64,000 bases of DNA, taken from assembly GCF_014633365.1 (NCBI RefSeq), contig NC_068338.1, forward strand, positions 18,672,616-18,736,615, written 5' to 3'. This DNA is from Diospyros lotus (Eukaryota; Streptophyta; Magnoliopsida; Ericales; Ebenaceae). Of the stretch, positions 34,115-45,639 are shown one piece after another (within the stretch, counting starts at the first letter, position 1; the number at the start of each line of letters is the position of its first letter). A model generated the notes under the pieces. It searched no databases and had not been told where the DNA came from. It saw only the letters and a program-made list of their open reading frames with translations. Both the position numbers and the translations under genes were made by a program.

Positions 34115-35352
34115 TAAATGTATAATAATGACACCAAAACCCAAGAGATGAGGTGAATTGAGATAATTTAATAAAATTAATTTTTCTTGATAAAATCTTG
34201 ATGGATAATGATGCTTAATAAAATAAAGATGATAATTAATGAGCAATGCTTAAGGAAAATACGAAAATAAAAAACAACTACAAGAGACAATAATTTATAG
34301 TGATTCGGTTTCTCAAACCTAATCCACTACCTTAACTTCTCACAAAAAAATTCGAAATCAATCCACTAAAAACCCCATACTTAAGCTAAATAGATCCTCT
34401 AATCCGCGACTAAGAAGATTACTAGTCTTCCACTCAAATTGGCCATCTAGCTTACGGTAGGTAAAAAATAAGAGAATAAATAAGAGAAGTTAAGAGTGAA
34501 TATTCTTAGTTACAAGTTTTCTCTACAAACAACTTGAGACTTTAAATTAATGAAATCAATTAAGTATAAAGTCTCAATACAATAGTAAATGAGAGAACAA
34601 AAATTAAAGCGCAATTGAAGGAAGTAATGCATGATCGTTGAGCAATCAATGATCTCTGCTTGTCTTCAATGCTCTTTAAAACCATATATATGGTTGTTGG
34701 AGGATACTTCCAAAAATCAAACTGTTGGGGTGATTGGGCGAGCATTAAATGTGTAAAAAACTAGCCGTTATAATTTTTTGTAAAATAAACTGTCGATAGA
34801 CTCGAGAGGTTAGTCGACTAATTATATGAACAAAATTTAGACATAGTTGACAGAACCAGAAACATAGCCCACAGATCAGGCCATAAACCAAACAACTTCA
34901 TTGATAGTTGACAACCACCCTTACATAATCGACAGATAAAAAATATGAACAAAATGTGTTCTAAAATATACATTGATAGTTGACAGATCAAATAATTCTG
35001 TTGACAGAACTACGAGGATAGTTGACAGATGCAAAACATAGTCGACAGATGAAGCACTTAGTTGACAGTTCAAATGCACTTAGTTGACAATTTTTTTAGA
35101 GAAACTTAACACTTAGATGACAACATGAAAAAGAATACTTGATTGATATAATTGAGATTCTAAACATAAAATTCTTTAATATTGAACTCTATTAACTTTA
35201 TTTCTTTTGAAAGCAAGTTGAGATTATCAAAATGATATTGATTTTGAATTCAAACACTTAATTTTATTTCTTTAGATTTCAAGATTGATTTTCATATGTT
35301 GAAAAACTTTGTGTCATTGTCAAAACTCTTTTAATACTCAAGAGTAAAATAT
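34115..35352 (-). mobile_element. LTR-like repeat of family T, copy with TTGACAG array
   Basis: The left part has agatgaggtgaattgagata (compare gggggggtgaattggttat at 35772), then a gtgattcggtttctcaaacc block, taatccactaccttaacttc and the cctctaatccgcgactaa block. All of these are shared in order with 35735-36200. Next comes an array of atagttgacagat-type motifs (34793-35095). The right end has gtcattgtcaaaactctttt, matching the inverted start of the solo LTR at 15514. The ends are decayed and no TSD was found. Noncoding. Confidence 0.7.
34793..35095. repeat. Degenerate array of (a)tagt(t/c)gacagat motifs
   Basis: About ten copies of a core tagttgacag or tagtcgacag recur at irregular spacing of roughly 20-60 bp, for example at the gatagttgacagatgcaaaa, catagtcgacagatgaagca and cttagttgacagttcaaatg segments. 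It occupies the position equivalent to the array at 36419-36760. Confidence 0.75.
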
Positions 35353-35734
35353 CACTTTGGAGGGTTTCTCGATGGTCCTTTCAAGCTTCTTCCTCTTGGG
35401 TATGGGCCCATTTTCTTGAACATAACAATTTGCTTGCGCAATTAATAAGGTACTCGTTTCTATTATTTTGATGACGAAAACATAAAAATATAAGCTTTCG
35501 TCACTTATTTTTATTTTTAAAAGATTTTGTTTTCAAACATTTTCAAAACATGTTTCTAGTTTTGTTTTGATTTTCTTCGTTTCTCCACACCTTCATTGCT
35601 CGCGACCTAATGCCCTCAGAAAGTCTTGTCAAATACTAGTTCATCAGTGCTAATAACCATTGATTGGAGTTGCCACTTGCCAACAACTCTAGAATCGTCA
35701 CAATGACACTCTTAGATCTCATAATGGAAAACAA

Positions 35735-36860
35735 TGTTAGAATGGGTAGGTGCTATGGCACACACCAAGAGGGGGGGTGAATTGGTTATTTTAAAAACTT
35801 AATTGATAGAACTTTAAAATCATTTTGATTGAAAATAAAAACTCAATGCAAGTGAGGATAATGAAATGCTAGCAGTGATAAACAAATAAAAAGAAACATA
35901 AGCAAGAGAGAACACAAAGATTTATAGTTGTTCGGCTTAACCCAAGCCTAATCCACTACCTTAGCTCCTCACCAAGGATTTTTCAAACCATCCACTATCA
36001 ACCCCCTACTCAACCCGAGTAGGTCCTCTAGTCCGAGACTAGGAATTACAACCTCCCACTCAAATGGGCTCTCTAGCTACACAAGTTAGGAAAATAACAA
36101 CGATACAAATGAAAGAGAGAAGCTAAGAGTTAACACTTTTAGTTACAAGTTCTCTCACAATGAAAACTAGGCTTAAGAATAGATTTACAATGATAGAATA
36201 AAGCCTTGCATAGAAAAATATAACAATGAAAGCATAGAGAACACTGTAAGTACAAATAAAATGATTTGTAATATTTAGATCATCTCGTTTCCGTCCATTA
36301 GCCTTCTCTTGATCATCCATGACATGTATATATAAGTGTCCCACAAAGTTGAAGAGAAAAATAGCCGTTTGGAGCCGTTGGGATTTGAAAAAATAGCTGT
36401 TGGAAGCTTTCTGCGAAACACATAGTCGACAGAGAAAATAGGTTAGTCGACTATTTTATCAAATAAAACTAGCCATAGTCGACAGACAGAAAAGCATAGT
36501 CGACTATCTTATAACACAAAAATTCCATAGTTGACAGATACAAATGTATAGTCGACAGATGTGAAAATGTGAAGAAAATTTTGAATTTACAGAACAAAAA
36601 TAGTCGATAGATGAAATAGTATAGTCGACTATCCTTACACAATAGTCGACAGAATGAAATATAGTCGACAGAGGCCATATATAGTCGACAGATTAAACAA
36701 GTATAGTCGACTATCCTTATGCATAGTAGACAGCACTAAACAACATAGTCGACTATCTTCTTGAAAAATCTGAAAACTTAACAGATAACATGTAGAAGCA
36801 CACTTGATTAATACAAAACATCACCACATATTTACATGTCCTCATTTTGTTTAATTTATA
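35735..36860 (-). mobile_element. LTR-like repeat of family T, truncated, with TAGTCGAC array
   Basis: It starts TGTTAGAATGGGTAGG and then agagggggggtgaattgg. It has the conserved order of blocks ttcggcttaacccaagcc, taatccactaccttagctcc, gtaggtcctctagtccgaga and ctcccactcaaatgggctc. A dense TCGA-core array follows (36419-36760), then a short homologous tail (gaaaacttaacagataacat). The opposite end is missing, so the copy is truncated. It lies next to copy 34115-35352 in the same orientation. Noncoding. Confidence 0.75.
36419..36760. repeat. Array of TAGTCGAC(A/T) motifs
   Basis: I count fourteen motif occurrences. They alternate between two forms: tagtcgacaga(t)g and the palindrome atagtcgactat followed by cctta or ctt. 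Spacing is about 15-35 bp. A few are mutated (tagttgac, tagtcgat, tagtagac). It translates partly as VDY-rich ORFs, but no Met start, conserved frame or domain supports a protein. Confidence 0.85.
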
Positions 36861-37348
36861 TTTTACCTTCCATTTATAAGAAAGTAACCCCATTTGGATT
36901 CAATAAAAATATCAAAAAAATCAAAATCAATAAGAATAAAAAAGTAGAATTTGGATTTTAGTAGGAACTTGGGATTTTGTGATTTTACCACCTCTAAGAT
37001 ATACACTTTCTATTTCTTAAAAAATTCGTTAAAAATTATTTTATCACTAATGAATGTTAACTATTGAATTACTGGGAGTTAGTTTTCTAAAACTAAAACA
37101 TTTTTATATATGTCTCCTTATAAGGTGCTCTAACATTCCAGACTTAGAAAAATATGACTTTGAATTCTCGATACTTGAAATTTATTTGGTTTTCATTCTC
37201 ACAAAATAATACTTGATATTGAAATTGATTTATGTTGAAAACCACAACCTTGATTCATAACTTGGGGATTAAATAAAATATTATTTTTCATCATCAAAAC
37301 TAAGTATATAAAAGTAAAACAACAAACAAGAATACCAAATCCACAAAA
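36861..37348. other. AT-rich DNA before the large copia element
   Basis: No supported gene or assignable repeat up to the copia TSD at 37349-37353. Confidence 0.45.
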
Positions 37349-37353
37349 AAGAG

Positions 37354-37637
37354 TATTGGTATTTGGTTCGAGTCGAGCTCCCATGACTGGTTGACCTAGA
37401 CCTAGATCCGTCAGTTGTACCATTATATATATATATATATATATATAATAGATGAGATGCAATTGTTGGAAATGGGTGCACATCTTTGAGTAATTGCAAC
37501 TATTGATAATGGTCGCACCATTTTGAATGATAAGGTACAACTATTGGGTAATTATAAATATGACCATGCAAAGAGATGAGAGGGCACACACAAAAATGCT
37601 CTCCCATTGAGATGTTCACTCTCTACAAATTGAAACA
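37354..37637 (+). repeat. 5' LTR of the 37.4-48.8 kb copia element
   Basis: It matches 48563-48830 over its full length apart from a longer TA microsatellite (37424-37447) and small changes. It has a TATA-like ttataaatatgacc at about 37546-37559. A 20-bp inverted match to part of it lies just after its end, at 37641-37662. Confidence 0.9.
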
Positions 37638-38003
37638 ATACCTCTTTGCATGGTCATATTTTAAGCTAGGAGTTTATTATTTCATATTTATGAAATGCAT
37701 TACTTTAGTGTTGATTATTTAATTTTTGTGATAAATAATTCTTGACAATTATGAATTGTGTTACTTCATTATATGGGCATTCTAAGATTAGTAGAATTCA
37801 AAAAGAATTCTCATCCAGAATTAAATTGGCGCAATTTTAATTAAGTTAGAGACAATTTTACCATTTTGAATATAGGTGTTGATTGAGAATCTAGTGAACT
37901 TTTGAATCTATTGAGAATTTTCGATAATTTAATTTTAAATTGCGACTAGTGATCTATATAATGAACATGAATTGATGTTGCATTTAATGTGTCTTTGTAG
38001 TTT

Positions 38004-38453
38004 GTGACTAACAATGGCTTTGAGAACATCATAACTAACCTGAATAAGGGTGAGATCTCACTTAATGGAGACAACTATAACATATGGCACTTAAAAATGC
38101 ATTATGTTCTTGAGAGCAATAGATTGATCAGGGACATAAGAAGGGAAACAAGTATCATAAGCACAAAAAAGGAGAGCGCGATGGTAAAAAGGATAAGACC
38201 AAAGAGACCTACTACAATTGTGGTAATCTAGGTCATTATGCTCATGAATGCACTGATTCTAAGAAGGTAATATCTTATCTCACATCTTTTAATAGAAAGT
38301 ATGTTTTTTAAATTTTCGTTTCTATAGTATTGTGTTGCTCACTAAATCTCATCCTATGTGGACTATAGACTCAAAAGTAATGGACCACGTAGCTACAGAC
38401 AAATATGAACTTGTGGAGTTTTGTCAAATCTCAAGTGGAATAAAGTGGATCTA
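38004..38453 (+). pseudogene. Copia gag start, zinc knuckle and protease remnant
   Basis: The frame opens MTNNGFENIITNLNKGEISL, then NGDNYNIWHLKMHYVL, typical of a copia gag start. A large internal deletion follows. A damaged zinc knuckle comes next (YYNCGNLGHYAHEC, the first Cys of CX2CX4HX4C replaced by Tyr). The protease segment reads MWTIDSKVMDHVATDKYELV, where the catalytic DSG is DSK. The sequence breaks at the TSD ATCTA and resumes at 41162 after the nested LTR. Confidence 0.85.
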
Positions 38454-40290
38454 TGTAAGCACCCCCCGCCCGGATATCCCAGCCGCCTAGACTACCCGAA
38501 CGGGAGCACTTACGGAAGGGGAAAAATAATGAAACACGTGACAAAGACCACCCCGGCATGCATACACAAAAAAAAATAAGAACAGCGGAAGCAAATCTCA
38601 AGACATGCATGCACTACGGGTACCTCGCTAACACAGCGGTCACCAGATAAATAAAAGAATACAAACTCCTGTGCCGACACACACGAGACACGAGATATGA
38701 CCAGGCACAGTCAGAAATAAAAGAATAGACCCTACACAACCATTAGAGTTGACAGATGTTGACGAGACTGCCTGTTCACCATACCGACTCGGTCGCTAGA
38801 CGTTGATTCCCTTGCTCGGACCCACGCTGGCACTACCTGGAATGATGGAAAGCAAAGTGAGTCGAGAGACTCAGCAAGCATAAAGAAAAGAAAGGTTGAA
38901 GACTGAACATAACCAGAAAACTCTCCCCAAAATAAACCCCCAGGTACACACAAAGCGTGAGACGCTACAACACAGCAGAATAGCATAATAAAACACATAC
39001 CGGTCCTTGGGGCCCACACAAGACACACGGCACCCAAGTCCCATACCAACCTGCCGCTGCCCTGAAAGGCAACAAATATCCTCAACAAACATGTGCGCGC
39101 AATCCCTGGTCGGTACTCCCGTCACCCGTATCCGTCGGTACTCTCGACAACCGAGCCATAGGCTTCCTCGGAACGGTACTCCCGTCCGAGAACTAAATAC
39201 TACCAGTATCCATGCAATGCACATAGAAATGCAATGGCGTAGTAAGCATCAACGTGATACAAGGCGCTCATACATCCAGGCATCAGGCCATGCTCCACCC
39301 ACATAGTAAATCACATGCCATGCATATGCCGCGCTGGATGCAATCTAATCAAGCTAGAATGTCCGTGTCCAAGCATACTCAATAAATGAATATCCCAATA
39401 TGCAACCCGTACCCATGTGCATATCAAATCATGGACAACAATATAATAAATCTAAACGTGCAGTAAGTCACATACCGGCAGAGCTAGTCAGTAGTGCCCG
39501 GCACCGGTCAACGGCCAGTGACAAGGAGTGTCCACCCGACGGTCCACTTCAGGGCCGTACAATAGTCTACCCCAATGTCACCAACAACCGACCCCTGCTC
39601 TACTGCTCGATAGCTCTAACCGAACCATAAATAAATTCAAGAAAAACTGTAAATAAACCCGCACGACTAGGAACCTAGTTCCCTAACTGGGTTCAGCATC
39701 ATTTCGAAAGGAATGTGAGCGGTACAAACCCCCGTAGGCTCACAACGAATAAAATTATAGAAGTCTCAGATTTAATTTAAATTAAAACAAATGAATAACA
39801 GTTCAACTAATAAGGCAAGGTGCCGAATTAAAGTAAGGGAGGTGATAAAATACAGGAAATCACGGGATTTTCCACGGGAATTAAAGATCAGGAAGAGAGG
39901 GTTAAGAACTTGCCTTTACACGGCTGTTCCTTACTTTTCTTACGCACTCGCTGCGAAGTAAAACGTTTAATAACGATTAATAAATCCCGCGACTCACATT
40001 AATTAAATCTAACCGTGTAATATAAATAATTTAACCGTCTAAAATCCCACGTAAGCACATCGTAAACAAAACCCCAACAAATCTTATATTTAATTTAAAT
40101 TATATCACATCAATAATATCTTCAAATCATATAATTAATATATATCACTATTAACTTAATGCATCCTACTATACAAACATCATGCACGTCTCCACCAATA
40201 TGCATACACGGCTAGGCATCCCTTTTCTTTTCTTTTATCCTAATTTTATTGCACTCCCACACTGAAACATTCACACTTACACATTGTGTT

Positions 40291-40326
<36 letters not shown>

Positions 40327-41161
40327 AATTGACACACGGCACACTCACTGCAACACAAACCCTCACAATCGAAATAATATACACACGGTAAGCTCACCCC
40401 CTTGCACACAGTGCACTACATATATATATATATATATTTACGCACCAAATTAATACACCCAACACAGCATAATCACCCAAATTAACAAAATCAAACTTAT
40501 ATTTAAAATCTAACCGTACGAAATTATTAATACATAATAACTTACTTACCCAGCTAACTAAACCACAAATTTTTCTCCTAATTTTCAGCCTCAAAGCGCC
40601 TTCTTCTTCTTCCGGAAGCCCTCTGCTTGTTCTCTGGTTTAACCCCAATTTAATCTCAATTTTAGCTTCAATTGAAGCAATTTAAAGCAGCAAAATTTTG
40701 GCAGAAAGCATGGCCAATTTGGCCTTAAAATTAGCAAAAACAGAGGCACGTGGAAGCTGCAGCAGGGGCGCATCAGCGCGCGCCATGTGGCAGCCAAGGG
40801 CTGCCCACCGCCTTACATGAAATGGCGCCGTTTTGGGTGCCTGAAGCTTAATAAAAATTAGCAAAACCCCCACTGTTTCCTTTAATCACACACACACCCC
40901 CACGTTTCTTTTATTCTTTATTTCACTTATACCCCCAGATTTCCAACAATTAATTTCCCACTTCTCAAATACAAATAATTTAATAATCACCTTAATTACA
41001 ATAGTTAATAATTATTAATCATTCCCAAATAATTTAATTAATTACTTTAATTCCTTATTTTCCTCAAAATCACATAAATAAATATTTTCACTTAAATTCC
41101 TAATATCCTCAAACACCAATATTTATAATCATTATTTATTTTCAAATTTCAGGATATTACA
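38454..41161 (-). mobile_element. Solo LTR (2.7 kb) nested in the copia element
   Basis: It is flanked by a perfect TSD, ATCTA (38449-38453 and 41162-41166). Plus-strand ends are TGTAAGCACCCCCCGCC and TTTCAGGATATTACA. Read on the minus strand it starts TGTAATATCCTGAAATTT and ends GGGGGGTGCTTACA, the same plan as the solo LTR at 10038-12505. Noncoding, with CA/TA microsatellites at about 40289-40326 and 40421-40438. Its ORFs (for example 39007-39306) have no recognisable domain. A Ty3/gypsy Tekay/Del-like origin is inferred from length and ends. Confidence 0.9.
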
Positions 41162-41262
41162 ATCTATCTTTGCAAGAATGCTTGAGCATAAGTAAAAGGA
41201 ATTAGCACATGCAAATTGGATTTGCAAGAAGACTGGATCCTATATCTACATGACATTCTTTA

Positions 41263-42909
41263 TGTAACACCTCGCTTTTCCAAGCGAGGCATTAATTTGG
41301 GTTTTTTATAATTTTTTTTTTCACATACACTTATTTTATTTCCCAATAATCCCATTTTTCCCACTCAGCCTATCAAACTCCATAAGAAATAAAATAAGAC
41401 AAGTAATATCATCACATATGTGGAAACAATATCGAAACCTGATATGGTACAAAACCTTAAATGCTCTATTTATATCATAAAACATCGTACTAGTATTGAA
41501 CATGACATTTTCAATATAAAATACATGGAGACTAATCTCTAGACAATAATAACTGGACAACTGAATACCTCTAAGAAAAATAAAGATATGACATAAAGTG
41601 GGTAAAATACTCACACCAACGCCATCTCGCTGGCCATCACCTTATCATCCAAATTTACTTTTCTAGCCCTGAGCACGTTCCTCGAGTTGCAAATAAATTT
41701 TTAAATTTTTTTAAAAACTTTCTACTATTTTTCCCATTTTTTCTTTTTTTTTTCCCCCTCTTCTTCTCTCTTCTCTTCCCTGCCTTTTGCCCTTTGCACC
41801 CAAACCTATTTATACTTGTCTTAAACTTGGGCCCCAAGTACAAAATCAAGTATAGGATCGAACCACCCACAATAAACCAAGTTAGAAGTAGAAACTCTCA
41901 CATGTAACAAAACCAATTTTTTGATAGAACTACTCACCTTGTATGTAACTCAGAATACCTCGATTCTCATGCTCAATCTTGATACTCGTGCTAGACTTCT
42001 CAATGCTAAAGTTTGGACCCTAATGCTCCCTTGTTTAATTAGAAGGAGAAAACGGGTAAAATACTCACACCAACACCACCTCACTGGTCGTCACCTTATA
42101 ATCCAAATTTACTTCTCTAGCCCCGAGCACGTTCTTCGAGTTTCAAATAAATTTTTAAATTTTTTTTAAAAACTTTCTACTATTTTTTCCCTTTTTTCCT
42201 TCCCCCCTTCTTCTTCTCTCTTCTCCTCATTTTTCTTCTCTTCTCTTCCTTGCCTTTTGCCCTTTGCACCCAAACCTATTTATACTTGTCTTAAACTTAG
42301 GCCCCGAGTATATATTATATATTATATCATGTTATCCCTTGGTTCACGCCCACTGTTACCAATATACTATTTATATATAATATATTATATTTCTACTAAA
42401 AATTCCATTTGGGTATTTTTTTAATTACTACTATACCCTAAACTTTAAATTAATAATTATTGAGATACTTAAAACTCTAAGTTACTTGATAAGTACGTTT
42501 TTGTCTTTACGCCCTCATAGGACCTTTATTTTATCCCGAAATCACTTCAAGATTGATTCTTACATAAAACTAGAGTCTCCTCAAGATTCCGTTGACTTTC
42601 AAAAGCCCCTTACGATCATTTGATTTTTCATGCTATATCAAAACTGTACAAAAAACTATCTTCATTTTAATTTCTTTCAGGGTCATAAATCTCGTCTTGA
42701 GACGCTCGTCCATGTCATAGCCTTTTCTTTAGACATATAAGTTTAAAGGTACTCCCTTCCATTGATTCGGTTGTTTAAAACTATTAAACTGACATTTAGT
42801 TCTTTGAATCACTCAAGAGTCACTTGTAAAATCTCATTATCTGAATCTTTTCAGCCTAAAAATTTCCATAAACTTTTAGAATTAATTTCTTTTATTTTGA
42901 GGCATTACA
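41263..42909 (-). mobile_element. Solo LTR (1.6 kb) nested in the copia element
   Basis: It has a perfect TSD, CTTTA (41258-41262 and 42910-42914). Plus-strand ends are TGTAACACCTCGCTTTTCC and TTTGAGGCATTACA. It contains a duplicated block (see 41604-42305). No coding capacity. Removing it rejoins the copia sequence: YLHDILYVPGSQRNLVFV reads across the junction with the TSD counted once. Confidence 0.92.
41604..42305. repeat. Duplicated 230-250 bp block inside the nested solo LTR
   Basis: The segments at about 41604-41838 and 42055-42309 share ggtaaaatactcacaccaac, a tccaaatttacttctctagc block, ctttctactattttt, cccaaacctatttatacttg and a cttgggcccc(a/g)agta end. They are separated by about 215 bp of unique LTR sequence. 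The C/T-rich middle differs in length. Confidence 0.85.
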
Positions 42910-44016
42910 CTTTATGCTCCTGACAGTCAACGAAATTTGGTCTTTGTACTTGATCTATTGAAATTAAGATATAGTCTATATTTTCATGATGAATGTGTTA
43001 AAATTTCTTTTTGTACTACTTATTATGGTTGTGGATTTATAATGGATGGTTTTATGGTATTGAATGCTAATTATTGTAATAATAATCATGGTGTTTGTTT
43101 TGCCCTATTCACTAAATCTAGCAATGATGATATGGATGTGACTTTGTGGCATGTTGGATTGGGGCACATCAGGCAAGATAGAATGAATAGACTTGCTCGT
43201 GATGGTTTATTAGGGTCAAACACAAAATTTGAGTTGCCCACTTATGAATTTTGCCTACAAGGAAAAATTACTAGAAAACCATTTGGATAAGGCACGAGAG
43301 TTGAATTTCCTTTACAACTTAATACTCAGACATTTGTACACCAATGAGCGTTAAGGCAAGACATGGAGCCTCATATTTCATTATTTTTATAGATGACTAC
43401 ACCCAATATGGTCATATCTATTTGATTTCTCACAAATTTAAAGCATTGGATTGCTTTAAATGATATTTGAGTAAAGTTGAGAGACAATTGGACAAGAAAG
43501 TAAAAGCATTACAGACTGATTGAGGGAGAGAGTATCTATCGGAACAATTAAGGAATTGTGTAATAAATGGGGTATTATGAGGCAATTGATGACTCCTAGA
43601 ACTTCATAACAAAATGGTGTTACTGAACATAACAATAGAACCTTGCTATAAATGATTAGGTCTATGATAGGGCAAGGTAACCTCCCAATACAATATTAGG
43701 GTAATGCCTTGCTAACTGCTTCGTACATGCTTAACCATATACCTTCTAAGTCAATTTCCTTTACACCTTATGAGTTGTGGTCATGTAGAAAACCTTATTT
43801 GAATAAGTTGCATTGAGGGTCTACTGCAACATACATTCATGACAATTCCCACAAATTTGGCAAAATAGGACCAAGAGGGAAGAAATGTATCTATATTAGA
43901 TACTCCAAATGCTTAAAAAGTTATGTATTTGTTAGTGAGGATTTTGATGAAAGGGTAATTGAAATTGAATCTTGTGATGTCACTTTACTTGAAGATCAAT
44001 TCTCTAATGATAAACT

Positions 44017-45612
44017 TGTTAGCTTAAGAGAGGGGGTGAATTAAGTTTTTCACTCTTTTTAAAATTAAACTCAAATAATCAAAATTGAAATAAGAATGTA
44101 AAGAATTTAAGAATGCAACACACAAGATTTAAAGTGGTTTAGCTATCAAAGCTTAATCTAGTACCTTAGTATATCACTAAGGATTTTGCAAACACACAAA
44201 GTGTACCTTTACTATACGTTGTAGCTTTTACACAAGGTCAACTACTCAAACCTTTATAGATTTTGGCTATTAAAAACTTGGCTCAGTCATAACCAACTGT
44301 CTTTCAAGGATTAGACATAATCTTTATAAACTTTCACAATAATGTGAAACAATAATGTGAAAGGATTTCTCAAGAGGAAAATATAAGATGATACAATAAG
44401 AATTGATATTTTTCTTGAAAAAAAGTTATTAGATATGAAATATGAAACACTCTATCTTTTTTATCTCACAAAAAAACATAATTGAAAGTACATGAGATGT
44501 AAAAGCTTATTGAAAAGTGTTAAATGCTTGCTCAAGCTTGGCAGAGAGTTCTTGTGAATATTGTGATCGGTTGTACTGTGTGTTGTAACCTTTTTCAACA
44601 TTCCAAGCAACTATTTATAGATTTTCTGTATTCAATGCTAGCTGACATATTAATAAACAATTGGAATGTTTTGGTTTGAATCACACCTGTTACTTTTTGT
44701 TTCTATAAATATTAAACAACTGATATAAATTCACAAAAGTAGGCTCAAGTTGTCTGAAGAACATTTAATGAGCTGAAAAAAAGAAAATGGTAACATTTAA
44801 TGCAGCTAACGGTTATATTTTTCGAAATATGTTAAAAAATACTCGAGTAAATTTTAGTATTACTCAACTAAGTTTGATCCTTACTTGATTGGATGAATTA
44901 TATAATCAATTATTTTTAAACTTATTTGAGTATGATCAAGTCATTACTTGATTAATTTTTAAGCCTCAGAAATATGCTTTTTTCACTCGATTACAAAGCT
45001 AAGTTTACTCAATTAATTATGATCTTTACTCGAGCACAAAGAATTGTTATTCGATTAATTTTAAGACCAAAGACTTAGCCATATTTCAATTCATTCTTAC
45101 TCGATTACACAAATATTTCACTCGAGTAAAAAGATGCTCAGAAATCTTATCCTTATATTACTATATTACAAAACAGATTCACTTGAGTACAATCAATTAT
45201 TATTAGATTACAAAAACACCTTACTCGATTAAGTTTAATATGATAGAAAATTACATATTACACTCAAGTAAAGAGATCATGTCACTCGAGTATATAACAT
45301 CTTTACTCGATTATACTTATGTATGTAATTGATTATTTTTGAAAAAGAACTGAGCATTACTCGATTGCATTCAAGACTTGCTCAATTGATTTTTCACAAA
45401 AGGCTTTCATATTCTTACTCGTTTTTTACATAAGGTTTATTCGATTTACTTTCACATGCTTGATAAAATACTCAATTATTTGAACATCATACTTGATTAA
45501 AATTTCGTCTAACTTAAGAATATGTTAAAAGGTTTTGAGCATCATTAAAGAACCAAATTTATTAAAAATATTTTCTCATAAAATCAAAACACAAATTTCT
45601 CAAAATCTAATA
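44017..45612 (-). mobile_element. LTR-like repeat of family T, nested, with CTCGA/TCGATTA array
   Basis: It starts TGTTAGCTTAAGAGAGGGGG then tgaatta, as in the copy at 35735. It has agtggtttagctatcaaagc, a taatctagtaccttagtata block and a long array (44846-45485). The putative TSD is aaact/aaagt, one mismatch, with the right end decayed. It lies between integrase and RT of the copia element. Downstream copia text resumes at KVDIDKGYHL (about 45613). Noncoding; no internal domain, so either a solo LTR or a nonautonomous relative. Confidence 0.7.
44846..45485. repeat. Array of (T)ACTCGA(G/T)TA motifs
   Basis: Variants of tactcgatta, actcgagtaaa and acttgattaat recur many times at 15-40 bp spacing, interspersed with unrelated A/T-rich text. 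Examples are ctcgattacaaagctaagtt, ctcgagcacaaagaattgtt and tcactcgagtatataacatc. The core is TCGA as at 36419-36760, but the flanking consensus differs. Confidence 0.8.
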
Positions 45613-45639
45613 AAGTTGATATAGATAAAGGTTATCATC

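Larger units (their letters stand above)
41167..44011 (+). pseudogene. Copia protease end, GAG-pre-integrase and integrase remnants
   Basis: After removal of the LTR at 41263-42909 the text runs from WILYLHDILYVPGSQRNLVF through SLYFHDECVKISF to an open stretch (42937-43290). That stretch has the GAG-pre-integrase signature DVTLWHVGLGHIRQDRMNRL and FCLQGKITRKPFG. From 43300 integrase blocks appear in several frames with stops: TPRTSQQNGVTEHNNRTLL-like, then YWGNALLTASYMLNHIPSKS, YELWSCRKPYLNKLH and YSKCLKSYVFVSEDFDERVI. It ends at DVTLLEDQFSND by the third insertion. Not functional. Confidence 0.85.

Noticed and set aside
34793..35095. CRISPR array
   Set aside because: Spacing is irregular, the motif is about 10 bp and degenerate, and the genome is a plant.
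36123..36678. VDY-rich minus-strand ORFs around the TCGA array
   Set aside because: They follow the DNA repeat, stop often, and are not kept in the related copies.
39007..39630. ORFs inside 38732-39630
   Set aside because: They lie within a solo LTR with defined ends and TSD and show no domain.
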